DNA of 47,487 nt, from assembly GCA_024231855.1 (NCBI GenBank), contig JAAEQD010000282.1, positions 1-47,487 on the forward strand, in the 5' to 3' direction. Positions 34,844-43,913 of the stretch are shown here, piece after piece. This DNA is from Candidatus Zixiibacteriota bacterium. Its GTDB lineage: Bacteria > Zixibacteria > MSB-5A5 > UBA10806 > 4484-95. A program made the position numbers and the translations under genes. Numbering within the stretch: position 1 is the stretch's first letter; every line of letters begins with the position of its first letter. A model generated the notes under the pieces. It was given only the letters and a program-made list of their open reading frames with translations. It was not told where the DNA came from and did no database searches.

Positions 34844-37190
34844 TGACGATGATGACGATTATCTAATTACCAGTGATCTGATCTCGGAGATCAAGAGATC
34901 ACGGTATAAATTAGACTGGATTCCGATTTACGATAAAGCCCTGGAAGTAATCGGCCAACATCGCCATGACGTATATCTCGTTGATTATCGCCTGGGAAAG
35001 CAGAGCGGGCTGGATCTGATCCAGAAAGCTATCGCCGCCGGTTGTTCGGCGCCCATGATATTGCTGACCGGTCAGGGTGATTCGGATGTCGATATAAGGG
35101 CTTCGGAAGCCGGGGCGATGGATTACCTGGTCAAGAGCAAGCTTGATTCCTCTATACTCGAACGATCGATTCGCTACTCGATTCAACGCAAGCGAGCCGG
35201 TGAAATACAGTCAGTTTTATTCAAAATTTCGGAAGCCGTTAATTTATCGCCTAACCTGGAAGAGCTTTCGAATACGATTAACGAAGTTCTGAGTACTTTG
35301 GTTGATACAACCAATATCTATATCGCTTTATATGATGAGGATGAAGATATTTATTCATATCCTTTTGTCAGAGACGAGCGTGAAGCCGATCGACTTGGAC
35401 CTGAACGTTTGCCCAATACATTTACCGATTATGTCCGGAAAACAGGCATTCCCCTTTATGCCGACGTGGAAACTCAAAAACGGTTGAATGAGGAGAAACA
35501 GATTATTATGTCGGGTGAACCGTCACCAATCTGGCTCGGGGCGCCGTTAAAAATTCCCAAAGGCGTAATCGGTGTTTTGGCCGTTCAGAGCTATACCGAT
35601 CCTGATATTTATACCAAAGATGACCTTGACCTGCTGTCATATGTTTCGGGCCATATAGCTATGGCGTTTGAGCGTAAACGGGCGGAAGAGGAAATTAGAA
35701 ATCTGGCTAAATTTCCCAGCGAGAATCCCAACCCCGTGCTTCGCGTGGCTCGTGACGGCACATTACTTTACGCGAATAAGGCCAGTCGTTTTCTTCAGGA
35801 TTACTGGGAAGCCGCGATAGGGATGATATTACCGGAAGATATAAGAACCAAGATAATCGATGTTTTTGCTCAGGGACGCAATCGGGATGATGAGTATTGT
35901 TGCGGTGATCTGGCATATTCATTCACATATTCGCCGTCGGTCGAAGAAGGTTACGTGAATATCTACGCGCAGAATATCACTCAACGCAAGAAATCCGAGC
36001 AGCAGAGAAAAACGCTTCAGGATCAATTGACCAGGGCGGAAAGAATGGAATCGCTGGGAATCCTGGCCGGTGGAGTCGCCCATGATTTAAACAATATTCT
36101 CGGACCATTGGTGGCGTATCCAGAAATAATAATGATGAAACTTCCTGGGGATAGTCCGATAAGAAGTGAAATCACAAAAATCGAAAAATCCGCTCAAAGA
36201 GCCGCCGAGGTCGTTCAGGATCTGCTGACAATGGCCAGGCGGGGACGGTATGAAATGACCCCGGTAGAATTGAATGAGGTCGTTAATTCATATGTTCAGT
36301 CCCCTGATTTTGCGAGTGTAGCCAGCAAGCATTGCAAAGTCGGAGTGGTCGTCGACCTGGATGAAGATGTCCCCATGATTCACGGATCGGTATCTCATCT
36401 CTATAAAATTATCATGAATCTCGTGATCAATGCGTTCGAAGCCATGCCTGAAGGGGGGGAGCTTAAAATATCATCGGAAACCAGGCATATTGAGAAGCTG
36501 ATGTGTGGTTTCGACAATATTGAAGCGGGCCAATATGCAATTATGAGCGTTTACGATACCGGGCTGGGGATTAGAAAAGAAGACCAGAAGCATTTATTCG
36601 AGCCATTTTATACTAAAAAGAAGTTGGGCTCAAGCGGCAGCGGCCTGGGTCTGGCGATCGTTTACGGGGTGGTGAAAGATCACAATGGCTATATTGACGT
36701 TAAAAGTAAGCTGAATGAAGGAACAGAATTTATCGTCTATCTGCCCGTGACGAAGGAGTCGGCGGTTCCTGAAACCGACGATCAGGCGGTTATCGATATC
36801 AGGGGCAGCGAAAAAATCCTGGTCGTCGACGATTTAGAAGAGCAAAGGGAACTCGCCTCGATTATCTTGAGAAGCCTGGGTTATAAGGTACAGGTTGCTT
36901 CGGGAGGTAGGGAAGCCGTCGAGTATCTAAAGCATAATCAGGCCGATCTGGTGATCCTTGATATGATTATGGAGGAGGATTTTGACGGCTTGCAAACTTA
37001 TCAAGCTATAATTAAAATCCACCCGGGCCAGAAAGCAATTATCGCCAGCGGTTTTTCCGAGACAGATCGAGTCAAACAAGCCGAAAAATTAGGCGTGGGA
37101 AGATATATCAGGAAACCTTATACAATGCAAATTCTGGGAAAATCAATTCGAGAAGTACTGGATGAAAAATCGCAAATGGTTTCCGCCTAA
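34809..37190 (+). CDS. Hybrid kinase: receiver-GAF-PAS-kinase-receiver
   Basis: 793 residues, soluble. The N-terminal receiver (1-125) has Asp59 in LVDYRLGKQSG. A GAF domain follows (about 135-295), then a degenerate PAS-like part (about 300-395), HisKA with GGVAHDLNN (His425), HATPase with GSGLGLAIVYG, and a C-terminal receiver (about 665-785) with Asp718 in VILDMIM. From the GAF onward it is a close paralogue of the membrane kinase at 25010-29599. AGGCGGAGA precedes the ATG inside the preceding regulator gene, so translation is coupled. It could take phosphate from the Rcp1-like regulator or kinase and carry out an internal phosphorelay. Final output regulator not seen. Confidence 0.9.
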   Translation: MDNSIIKVLLVDDDDDDYLITSDLISEIKRSRYKLDWIPIYDKALEVIGQHRHDVYLVDYRLGKQSGLDLIQKAIAAGCSAPMILLTGQGDSDVDIRASEAGAMDYLVKSKLDSSILERSIRYSIQRKRAGEIQSVLFKISEAVNLSPNLEELSNTINEVLSTLVDTTNIYIALYDEDEDIYSYPFVRDEREADRLGPERLPNTFTDYVRKTGIPLYADVETQKRLNEEKQIIMSGEPSPIWLGAPLKIPKGVIGVLAVQSYTDPDIYTKDDLDLLSYVSGHIAMAFERKRAEEEIRNLAKFPSENPNPVLRVARDGTLLYANKASRFLQDYWEAAIGMILPEDIRTKIIDVFAQGRNRDDEYCCGDLAYSFTYSPSVEEGYVNIYAQNITQRKKSEQQRKTLQDQLTRAERMESLGILAGGVAHDLNNILGPLVAYPEIIMMKLPGDSPIRSEITKIEKSAQRAAEVVQDLLTMARRGRYEMTPVELNEVVNSYVQSPDFASVASKHCKVGVVVDLDEDVPMIHGSVSHLYKIIMNLVINAFEAMPEGGELKISSETRHIEKLMCGFDNIEAGQYAIMSVYDTGLGIRKEDQKHLFEPFYTKKKLGSSGSGLGLAIVYGVVKDHNGYIDVKSKLNEGTEFIVYLPVTKESAVPETDDQAVIDIRGSEKILVVDDLEEQRELASIILRSLGYKVQVASGGREAVEYLKHNQADLVILDMIMEEDFDGLQTYQAIIKIHPGQKAIIASGFSETDRVKQAEKLGVGRYIRKPYTMQILGKSIREVLDEKSQMVSA

Positions 37191-37249
37191 ACTATTATAA
37201 TCGGTTAGTAACCATAAATACCGTAATTTTCTATTTATTGACTATATTC

Positions 37250-37278
37250 TTGACACTTAATCCACACATGTATATTTT
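37250..37278 (+). promoter_or_regulatory. Possible promoter for the molybdenum cofactor genes
   Basis: TTGACA (37250-37255) is followed after 17 bases by TATTTT (37273-37278), about 75 bases before the mogA/moaB-type start. The resemblance to a vegetative promoter is fair; no experimental support. Confidence 0.3.
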
Positions 37279-37352
37279 TAAGCCTAAAGTGAAAATGTGA
37301 AAAGAGTGAACCTCTGTAGGGATAATCGCCATATTCAGCCGTTTGAGAGATT

Positions 37353-37868
37353 ATGCTGTCCGACTTTCGAAATAATAAAAATTCAAGATTTAAAGCCGCC
37401 GTGCTAATCGCCAGCGACAGATCGTTTACCGGCGCCCGGGCTGATACTACCGGGCCGAAATTAACAGAACGTCTTGTAACTCTCGGTTATTTAGTAGCTC
37501 TCTCAAAGGTAGTGCCGGATGATCAATATGAAATATCCTCGACGCTTAAACAATGGGTTCGAATCGAGAAAATCGATCTGATCCTGGTTTCCGGGGGAAC
37601 CGGGCTGGCGCCGGAAGATGTTACTCCTGAGGCAACCCTGGAAGTTATCGAGAAACGTGTTCCGGGAATGGAAGAAGCCATGCGGCAGGCATCACTTAAA
37701 ATCACGCCGCATGCCATGATCTCCAGGGCGGTGGTGGGCACGGTAGGTGAAAGCCTGATAGTTAATCTTCCCGGTAGCCCCGCGGGCGCGGTGGAGAATC
37801 TGCGGGTAATCGAACCGGCGCTGGAGCACGCACTGGCTCTAATTAGAGGTGAAAAACCGGATAAATAA
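37353..37868 (+). CDS. Molybdopterin adenylyltransferase family protein (MogA/MoaB type)
   Basis: 171 residues of the MoCF-binding fold. Hallmarks are ASDRSFTGARADTTGP near the start, VSGGTGLAPEDVTPEAT (about residues 79-95), and the downstream LPGSPAGAVEN. MogA adenylylates molybdopterin before molybdate insertion; MoaB is a close relative, and sequence alone does not separate them. Followed by moaC on the same strand after 49 bases, so the pair is likely one operon. Indicates that the cell makes molybdenum (or tungsten) enzymes. Confidence 0.9.
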   Translation: MLSDFRNNKNSRFKAAVLIASDRSFTGARADTTGPKLTERLVTLGYLVALSKVVPDDQYEISSTLKQWVRIEKIDLILVSGGTGLAPEDVTPEATLEVIEKRVPGMEEAMRQASLKITPHAMISRAVVGTVGESLIVNLPGSPAGAVENLRVIEPALEHALALIRGEKPDK

Positions 37869-37917
37869 AACGACACGAATTCTTTCAAGCGCACTTGAAG
37901 GTCTTTAAGGAAAACGG

Positions 37918-38409
37918 ATGAATAAAAAGAAATTGTCGCATGTTAATAATAAGGGCGATGCTCATATGGTGGATGTGGGCGATAAAGCCGATTCTAGCAG
38001 ACGCGCCATAGCTATGGCACGGATTTTAATTTCGGGCGAATTGTATTCTCTGCTGAATGAAAATAAGCTCGCCAAGGGCGATGCCATTTCGGTGGCAAAA
38101 ATCGCCGGTATTCAGGCCGCCAAAACGACATCCGACTTGATCCCCTTATGTCATCCCATACCGATTACGCATGTTTCTTTGGACGTGGAGCTTATCGAGA
38201 AACCCCCATCGGTCGAAATTAGGGCCGAGGTACAAACTCATTACAAAACCGGCGTCGAAATGGAAGCGCTTACCGCCGCAAGTGTAGCCGCTTTAACGAT
38301 TTATGATATGGGAAAAAGCGTCGATAGAGGCCTAATAATCGAATCGGTTAAATTACTGAAAAAAAGCGGCGGCAGAAGTGGCGAGTGGAATCGGCCGGAA
38401 TCCGCTTGA
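37918..38409 (+). CDS. moaC: Cyclic pyranopterin monophosphate synthase
   Basis: 163 residues with the full MoaC pattern: DAHMVDVGDKADSSRRA at the start, LIPLCHPIPITH (about residues 80-91), GVEMEALTAASVAALTIYDM, and the closing LLKKSGGRSG. MoaC, working after MoaA, forms cyclic pyranopterin monophosphate from the GTP-derived intermediate. AAGGAAAACGG precedes the ATG. Other moa genes are not in the window. Confidence 0.95.
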   Translation: MNKKKLSHVNNKGDAHMVDVGDKADSSRRAIAMARILISGELYSLLNENKLAKGDAISVAKIAGIQAAKTTSDLIPLCHPIPITHVSLDVELIEKPPSVEIRAEVQTHYKTGVEMEALTAASVAALTIYDMGKSVDRGLIIESVKLLKKSGGRSGEWNRPESA

Positions 38410-38647
38410 TTGGGTAAGCTGGCCGAGTGAATATAATTGACCACATTAAAGCGTCATAAGAGTCAGATAGACAAGGGATTATGGCGCGACGCATAGGTCG
38501 GGGGCGAGGCGTATCCATACTAATAATTAACGCTAAAACACAAATCTATTCTATAAATTTAGGTAATATTTAAGGAATTCCCTTGCCCGAATGAACCGGT
38601 GGAATTACTTTGCGGCTACTTGAGTTGTAATAAATTGGAGGTAATAG

Positions 38648-40764
38648 ATGTCTAAAAATCTTGATTGCATATTCAGGCCCAGATCAATAGCTGTAATTGG
38701 TGCGTCCACTAAAAAAGGAACGATCGGACGGGAGATTCTTCACAACCTCATCGAATCGGAATTTAACGGCAAAGTCTTCCCCGTAAATCCGAAAGCCAGC
38801 GTAATTCATTCTATAAAATGCTATTCCACGATACTCGATGTTCCCGACGCGGTGGACCTGGCTATGATAATTGTTCCACGCGATCATGTAATCAACATAG
38901 TTGAGCAGTGCGGCGAGAAGGGTGTTAAGGGAGTTGTGGTTATCACGGCCGGATTTAAGGAAATCGGCGAAGAGGGAGCTAAGAAGGAGTCGGAGCTTTT
39001 AGAAGTCGTTCGCAAGCACAATATGCGGATGATAGGCCCCAACTGTTTCGGCGTATTAAATACCGATCCCAAAATTTCGATGAATGCCACATTTTCGAAA
39101 ACCAAACCGCTTAATGGTATTGTCGGATTCTTGTCGCAATCGGGCGCGCTTGGCGAAGCTATTCTGGATTATGCCAATGAGATAGGCCTCGGCTTTTCGA
39201 TGTTCGCCTCGGTGGGTAATAAAGCCGATATTTCGGGTAACAGCCTTCTTCGCTACTGGCAGGATGACCCAGACACTGAAATTATTTTGCTCTATTTGGA
39301 AAATTTTGGGGATCCCAGGAATTTCACTAAAATTGCCCGTAAGATAACCCGCAAAAAACCGATTATTGCGGTTAAAGCCGGACGAACGGCAGCCGGCGCT
39401 AAAGCAATCAGTTCTCATACCGGAGCTCTTGCCGGTCTTGATGTCGGCACGGAGGCTTTGTTCGATCAATGCGGCGTCCTGAGAGTGTCATCGGTTGATG
39501 ACCTTTTTGACGCGGCTCAAGCGTTGTCCAATCAGCCATTGCCCAAAGGCGATCGGATAGCGGTAATCACTAATGCCGGCGGTCCGGGCATTTTAGCCAC
39601 CGACGCCATAGTGAGTCTGGGATTGACGATGGCTCAATTCGAGGAGAAGACACTTAAGCATCTTAGGGAAAACCTGCCGGTAGTAGCGGCTATAAATAAT
39701 CCTGTAGATGTTATCGCTTCGGGCGGCCCCGATGCTTACCGGGTCGCTATGGATGCCTGTTTATCCGATAAAAACGTCGACGCCGTAATTGTGATATTCG
39801 TACCGCCGATAGTCGTTGATCACAGAGCCGTGGTTACGGCGATAGCTGAAGTTATCGAGAAGCACAAGAACAACAAAACCGTGCTGGGTTGTTTTATGAG
39901 CGCTCCCGACGTTGTCTCCGGGTCGGAGGAGATGACCAAGCGCAGGATTCCTGTTTATACGTTTCCTGAATCGGCCGCCAAGGCGATGTCCGCTATGGTC
40001 CGATATCGCAAATGGATCGAAAGGCCAAAAGGCGAATATAAAAGTTTCCTGGCCGATACAGATCGTGTTGAAAGCATTATCGACGCCGGTATAAATGCCG
40101 GACAAGAGATATTAGTCGGCGAGGACGCCCTGAATATTCTCGATGCCTACGGCGTTAGACCGGCTAAGTCTTCTCAAGTTAAAAAGCAGGCGGATATCAG
40201 GAAAGCGATCTCGAATCTGGACTTCCCCATGGTCATGAAAATCGATGACCCGTTGATTTCCCATAAAACCGATGTTGGCGGCGTAGTGAAAGATATTCGA
40301 AGTCAGGATGAGGCTATTAAAGTTTTCAACGGCATGAGGAAAAAGTTCAGCCTGCCCAAGCGTCCTTTTTCGGGAGTGATACTTCAGGAGATGGTCGGTG
40401 AAGGCGTGGAAACGATAATCGGCATGAACCAGGACCCATCGTTTGGCCCGCTTATGATGTTTGGACTCGGCGGTATATATGTCGAGATAATGAAAGATGT
40501 GGCCTTTAAAATCCATCCATTGACCGATTACGACGCCGAGGAGATGATAAAATCAATTAAGGGCTTCGCTCTGTTAACCGGTTTCCGGGAGCTCCTCCTG
40601 TTAATATCAAGGTGTTGGAGGAGACGCTTTTGCGGCTTTCTCAGCTGGTTTCCGATTTCCCGATCTTCGAGTCATTTGATGTTAATCCTTTTATTATCAC
40701 GGACAAAGGCGAGAGTTCGAAAGCTGTGGATGCCAGATTTGTCCTGAAAAAGAAGCAACATTAA
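38648..40764 (+). pseudogene. ADP-forming acyl-CoA synthetase (acetate-CoA ligase type), frameshifted near the 3' end
   Basis: The alpha part (CoA-binding, about residues 1-460) has the phospho-histidine in AISSHTGALAG (His257), and the ATP-grasp beta part (about 480-705) has SHKTDVGGVV. Such fused enzymes make ATP from an acyl-CoA, or the reverse. The frame is intact to about 40586, then reads out of frame to a stop at 40747. Adding one G to the GGG run at 40587-40589 restores a normal family C-terminus (GFRGAPPV, then ESFDVNPF) ending at 40764. So either the sequence lost one base or the gene has a fresh frameshift. All earlier catalytic residues are intact. It leads the CoA-thioester gene cluster. 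Confidence 0.85.
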
Positions 40765-40802
40765 CCTATTAGCTCGCTGCCAGTTATTTAAAACTATACG
40801 TC

Positions 40803-40838
40803 AAGCCGGCATATTTTGGCAATGCCGGCTTTTCTATT
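40803..40838 (+). terminator. Rho-independent terminator after the acyl-CoA synthetase
   Basis: AAGCCGGCAT (40803-40812) pairs perfectly with ATGCCGGCTT (40822-40831), followed by TTCTATTT. The remainder of the 316-bp gap to 41080 shows no gene; it must contain the promoter for the next gene. Confidence 0.8.
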
Positions 40839-41080
40839 TGTCATTACATTATATCGCAATATGTACTGAATGTGTCTGTGATACCGGCTAAAAACGCATA
40901 TTGGAGATTTCGCTTGCAAGCAATAATCGATCATATTATGTTGAAGTGAGCTTTATTTTAATATAGGGCGGAGGCCGGAATCGAGAACGCTTTCGGTCGG
41001 ATTTTCGTTGATTCCAGTAGTATCGATTGAAAACCGAATAAGTGTAATTTTTATCAACATATAAACACAAGAGGGAGACC

Positions 41081-42037
41081 ATGAATTATTTTGAACCTAA
41101 AACAGCGGAAGAATATGGCTTTAAAGAGATCCTTTATGAAAAAAAAGATTGGATAGCAACCATAACAATCAATCGCCCCGACTATTATAATGCCTATAAC
41201 ACCCCGGCCCTGTTAGAGCTGAAAACAGCTTTCACCGATGCCCATTGGGATGATAAAGTTGGCGTGGTGATTTTCACCGGCGCTGGCGAAAAAGCGTTTT
41301 GTACCGGCGGTGATGTAAAGGAATATGCCTCATATTATACACAGAAACCCCGCGATTATGTGAAATACATGAACATGTTCTCCGGCTATATCGAATCGAT
41401 ACTCAAATGCAGCAAGCCGGTTATCTGCCGTCTGAACGGAATGGCTGTCGGCGGCGGCAACGAATCGCATATGGCCTGTGACCTGTCGATAATGTCCGAC
41501 GATACATTTATCGGGCAAATCGGCACCAATGTCGGTTCGGTGGCCTGTGGCGGCGCCACCCAGTGGCTGCCGATCTTCGTCGGTGACCGGCGGGCCCGCG
41601 AAATACTTTATCTCAATGAAAGAATCAAAGCTCCTAAGGCTCTCGAATGGGGATTGGTAAACAAGGTGGTTCCCCGGGATCAGCTCGATGATGCCTGTAA
41701 AGAGATGGCCGGGAAGATGCTCAATAAGTTCCCCGAATGCATGCGCTATACCAAAACCCAGGTTAATTATTGGAAAGAGCAAGTCTGGTATTCTACAGTG
41801 GGTCATGCCGGCGACTGGCTGGCGCTTCATTTCGCCTCTTGGGAACCCAACGAAGGCATGCAGGCATTCGTGGAAAAACGCAAAGCCGATTATATGGGAC
41901 TTCGTAAAATTGCCGCCGAGGGAGGTTCATCCGAGTTCAAGTGGGGACCATATAAGAATGACTGTAAAGCCTGTGGCGCGACTCAGCTTCCCGGTTTACA
42001 CAAGTTCTGCGGTAATTGCGGCGCCGAGATGAAATAA
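41081..42037 (+). CDS. 6-oxocyclohex-1-ene-1-carbonyl-CoA hydrolase-like crotonase with C-terminal zinc ribbon
   Basis: 318 residues. The crotonase core resembles the ring-opening hydrolase of the benzoyl-CoA pathway (Oah/BamA) rather than common hydratases: FCTGGDVKEYASYY, SKPVICRLNGMAVGGGNE, MACDLS and the late FPECMRYTKTQVNYWKE all follow that group. The oxyanion-hole glycines are kept. It is shorter than typical Oah (about 375 residues) and ends in an extra two-knuckle zinc ribbon, CKACGA and FCGNCGAEM (about residues 288-316), that is not usual for the family. GAGGGAGA precedes the ATG. Ring hydrolase is the best guess, supported by neighbours; a different CoA-ester hydratase is possible. 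Confidence 0.75.
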   Translation: MNYFEPKTAEEYGFKEILYEKKDWIATITINRPDYYNAYNTPALLELKTAFTDAHWDDKVGVVIFTGAGEKAFCTGGDVKEYASYYTQKPRDYVKYMNMFSGYIESILKCSKPVICRLNGMAVGGGNESHMACDLSIMSDDTFIGQIGTNVGSVACGGATQWLPIFVGDRRAREILYLNERIKAPKALEWGLVNKVVPRDQLDDACKEMAGKMLNKFPECMRYTKTQVNYWKEQVWYSTVGHAGDWLALHFASWEPNEGMQAFVEKRKADYMGLRKIAAEGGSSEFKWGPYKNDCKACGATQLPGLHKFCGNCGAEMK

Positions 42038-42166
42038 CCGCGTGGATTAAATTACAGCCTGAAAGTCTGAGTCTTATACAGGGCTTTCCGGTATGTTTAG
42101 ATGATTAATATATCCTGACCAAACCTGAGATATTAATAATATCATCGGGCCGAAGGAGAAAACAGT

Positions 42167-42913
42167 ATGTTTGACTTAAAAGGCAAAGTTGCCATCGTTA
42201 CCGGTTCATCTATGGGGATTGGCTCAGCCGCCGCCTTATACCTGGCTAAATGCGGCGCCGATATTGCCGTAAATTACCGAACTCACGATAACGAAGCCAG
42301 GGCATTAGCATCCGAAATAGAAAAACTCGGGCAAAAGGCATTGGTTGTTCAGTGCGATGTCTCGTCATTTGACGAGGCCAGTAAGATGGTGGAACAGGTA
42401 ATCGCCGAGATGGGCCATCTGGATATACTCGTAAATAATGCCGGTATCAACCGTGACGGCGTTATCTGGAAGATGACAGAGCAGATGTGGGATCTGGTTT
42501 TAGATACCGATCTGAAGGGATATTTCAATTTCACCCGGGCCGCCGCCCCTCATTTCCGGGAGCAGAAATCCGGTAAGATAGTCAATGTGACATCGATAAA
42601 CGGTTTGCGCGGTAAATTCGGCCAGGCTAACTATTCGGCCGCAAAAGCTGGAATTGTCGGCCTGACCAAAGCCGTGGCCAAAGAGTTAGGTAAATACAAG
42701 GTCAATGTAAATGCCGTGGCTCCGGGGATGATTCTAACCGACATGATGTCCGATCTGCCGGAAGATATCAAGCAGAAAGCGGTCGCCGAAACAGTTCTGG
42801 GCCGGTTGGGTACACCGGAGGATGTCGGTTCGGTAATTGCGTTTTTATGCAGCGATCAATCATGCCAGATAACCGGCGAGGTGATCAAGATCGACGGCGG
42901 CCAGTATATATAA
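42167..42913 (+). CDS. SDR ketoreductase (FabG / acetoacetyl-CoA reductase-like)
   Basis: 248 residues of classical SDR with GSSMGIGSAAA cofactor loop near residue 14, NNAGINRDG, catalytic Ser in NVTSINGLRG, Tyr156 and Lys160 in YSAAKAG, and C-terminal GEVIKIDGGQYI. Length and motifs match beta-ketoacyl-ACP and acetoacetyl-CoA reductases. AAGGAG precedes the ATG. Given its neighbours it may oxidise or reduce a 3-hydroxyacyl-CoA of the ring-derived or fatty-acid pathway, but the sequence does not exclude a FabG role. Confidence 0.85.
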   Translation: MFDLKGKVAIVTGSSMGIGSAAALYLAKCGADIAVNYRTHDNEARALASEIEKLGQKALVVQCDVSSFDEASKMVEQVIAEMGHLDILVNNAGINRDGVIWKMTEQMWDLVLDTDLKGYFNFTRAAAPHFREQKSGKIVNVTSINGLRGKFGQANYSAAKAGIVGLTKAVAKELGKYKVNVNAVAPGMILTDMMSDLPEDIKQKAVAETVLGRLGTPEDVGSVIAFLCSDQSCQITGEVIKIDGGQYI

Positions 42914-42934
42914 AACAATATGGTGATCTAGAAA

Positions 42935-43027
42935 CGTAGGTGGTCAGCTTGCTGGCCTTGGGGTGAGGTGCGAGGCTATGCATGATAAACAGTCTGCGGA
43001 CATTTGGGAGCAAGCTCCCAACCTACG
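42935..43027 (+). repeat. RAYT-associated hairpin repeat, copy 1
   Basis: 93 bp bounded by CGTAGGT and ACCTACG. It contains two hairpins: GGTCAGC/GCTGGCC near the left end and TTGGGAGC/GCTCCCAA near the right end, with a variable middle. Confidence 0.88.
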
Positions 43028-43051
43028 GGTGGAGATAATGATAGGTAAAAT

Positions 43052-43145
43052 CGTAGATGGTCAGCTTGCTGGCCTGGGGTGTGTGGTGCGAGGCTACGCA
43101 TGATAAACAGTCTGCGGACATTTGGGAGCAAGCTCCCAACCTACG
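43052..43145 (+). repeat. RAYT-associated hairpin repeat, copy 2
   Basis: 94 bp, same ends (left CGTAGAT) and both hairpins as copy 1. It is separated from copy 1 by a 24-bp spacer that recurs between copies 3 and 4 with one difference, so copies 1-2 and 3-4 are two versions of a ~211-bp compound unit. Confidence 0.88.
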
Positions 43146-43186
43146 AATAACATGGCTTAAGCCGGAAGTATATTTCTTTCTCATGG

Positions 43187-43648
43187 ATGATGATGAGGAA
43201 AATTCGTTTACCTGAAAACGTTTATCGCATTAAGAATCAGGCTTGTTCAATTACAATATGTGCAAATGACAATATAAATATACTCTCTAATAGAGAATTT
43301 ACCCGTTATTGCATAAGTATTTTGAAAGAATTAGCTGAGAAAAACGATATAGAGTTGCAAGCTTTTTGTTTTATGCCCGATCATATTCATTTCATAATTT
43401 CGGTCCAAGGAGATAAATCAATTATCGATTTCATAAGGAAATTTAAAAGTATCACGACAGTAAAAAGCAGGCAATTCGGATTTAAGGGAAGTCTTTATCA
43501 AAAAAGGTTTTATGATCATTTTATTAGAGAAGATGAAGGGCTTAATGAAACCATTATGTATGTGTTGAACAATCCCGTTAGAAAAGGATTTGTTGATAAA
43601 TGGGAGGATTTCCCTTATTCTGAGTATTGTGCGGAAGAACAATCGTAG
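43187..43648 (+). CDS. REP-associated tyrosine transposase (RAYT)
   Basis: 153 residues of the Y1/HUH single-strand transposase family. The HUH pair is in MPDHIHFI (His66, His68) and the catalytic tyrosine in YVLNNPVRKG (Tyr125). It is a little shorter than typical RAYT proteins (about 160-200) but complete in its core. Three ATG codons in a row leave the exact start uncertain and no clear ribosome binding site is seen. The gene is flanked by two hairpin repeats on each side, and its stop codon (TAG at 43646) is supplied by the left end of copy 3. More AT-rich than neighbouring metabolic genes. It likely nicks and rejoins these repeats. Confidence 0.88.
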   Translation: MMMRKIRLPENVYRIKNQACSITICANDNINILSNREFTRYCISILKELAEKNDIELQAFCFMPDHIHFIISVQGDKSIIDFIRKFKSITTVKSRQFGFKGSLYQKRFYDHFIREDEGLNETIMYVLNNPVRKGFVDKWEDFPYSEYCAEEQS

Positions 43649-43738
43649 GTGGTCAGCTTGCTGGCCTTGGGGTGCGGGGCGAGAAGTAGCCCTCAGTTAA
43701 CATGCTGCGGACATTTGGGAGCAAGTTCCCAACCTACG
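43644..43738 (+). repeat. RAYT-associated hairpin repeat, copy 3
   Basis: 95 bp, bounded by CGTAGGT and ACCTACG. The right hairpin reads TTGGGAGC/GTTCCCAA, with a G-U pair in place of a G-C pair. It overlaps the last five bases of the RAYT gene and provides its stop codon. Confidence 0.88.
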
Positions 43739-43762
43739 GATGGAGATAATGATAGGTAAAAT

Positions 43763-43856
43763 CGTAGGTGGTCAGTTTGCTGGCCTTTAGGGGCGGGGCG
43801 AGATTACACTTAATTAGACTGACTGCGGACATTTGGGAGCAAGCTCCCAACCTACG
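43763..43856 (+). repeat. RAYT-associated hairpin repeat, copy 4
   Basis: 94 bp with the same ends and right hairpin as copy 1; the left hairpin reads GGTCAGTTTGCTGGCC. It lies 57 bases before the thiolase start codon. Confidence 0.88.
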
Positions 43857-43913
43857 AATGATAGAAAGACTTAAAGCAAAAACTAAACAATCTAAAATAA
43901 ACAAGGGAGAATC

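Noticed and set aside
37191..37352. A molybdenum cofactor riboswitch upstream of the mogA-type gene.
   Set aside because: No conserved stems or loops of that riboswitch could be recognised in the 162 bases available.
42935..43856. The four repeats considered as a CRISPR array.
   Set aside because: Units are ~94 bp with inner hairpins and only four copies, in two doublets sharing a constant spacer, and they flank a RAYT gene. No cas gene is present.
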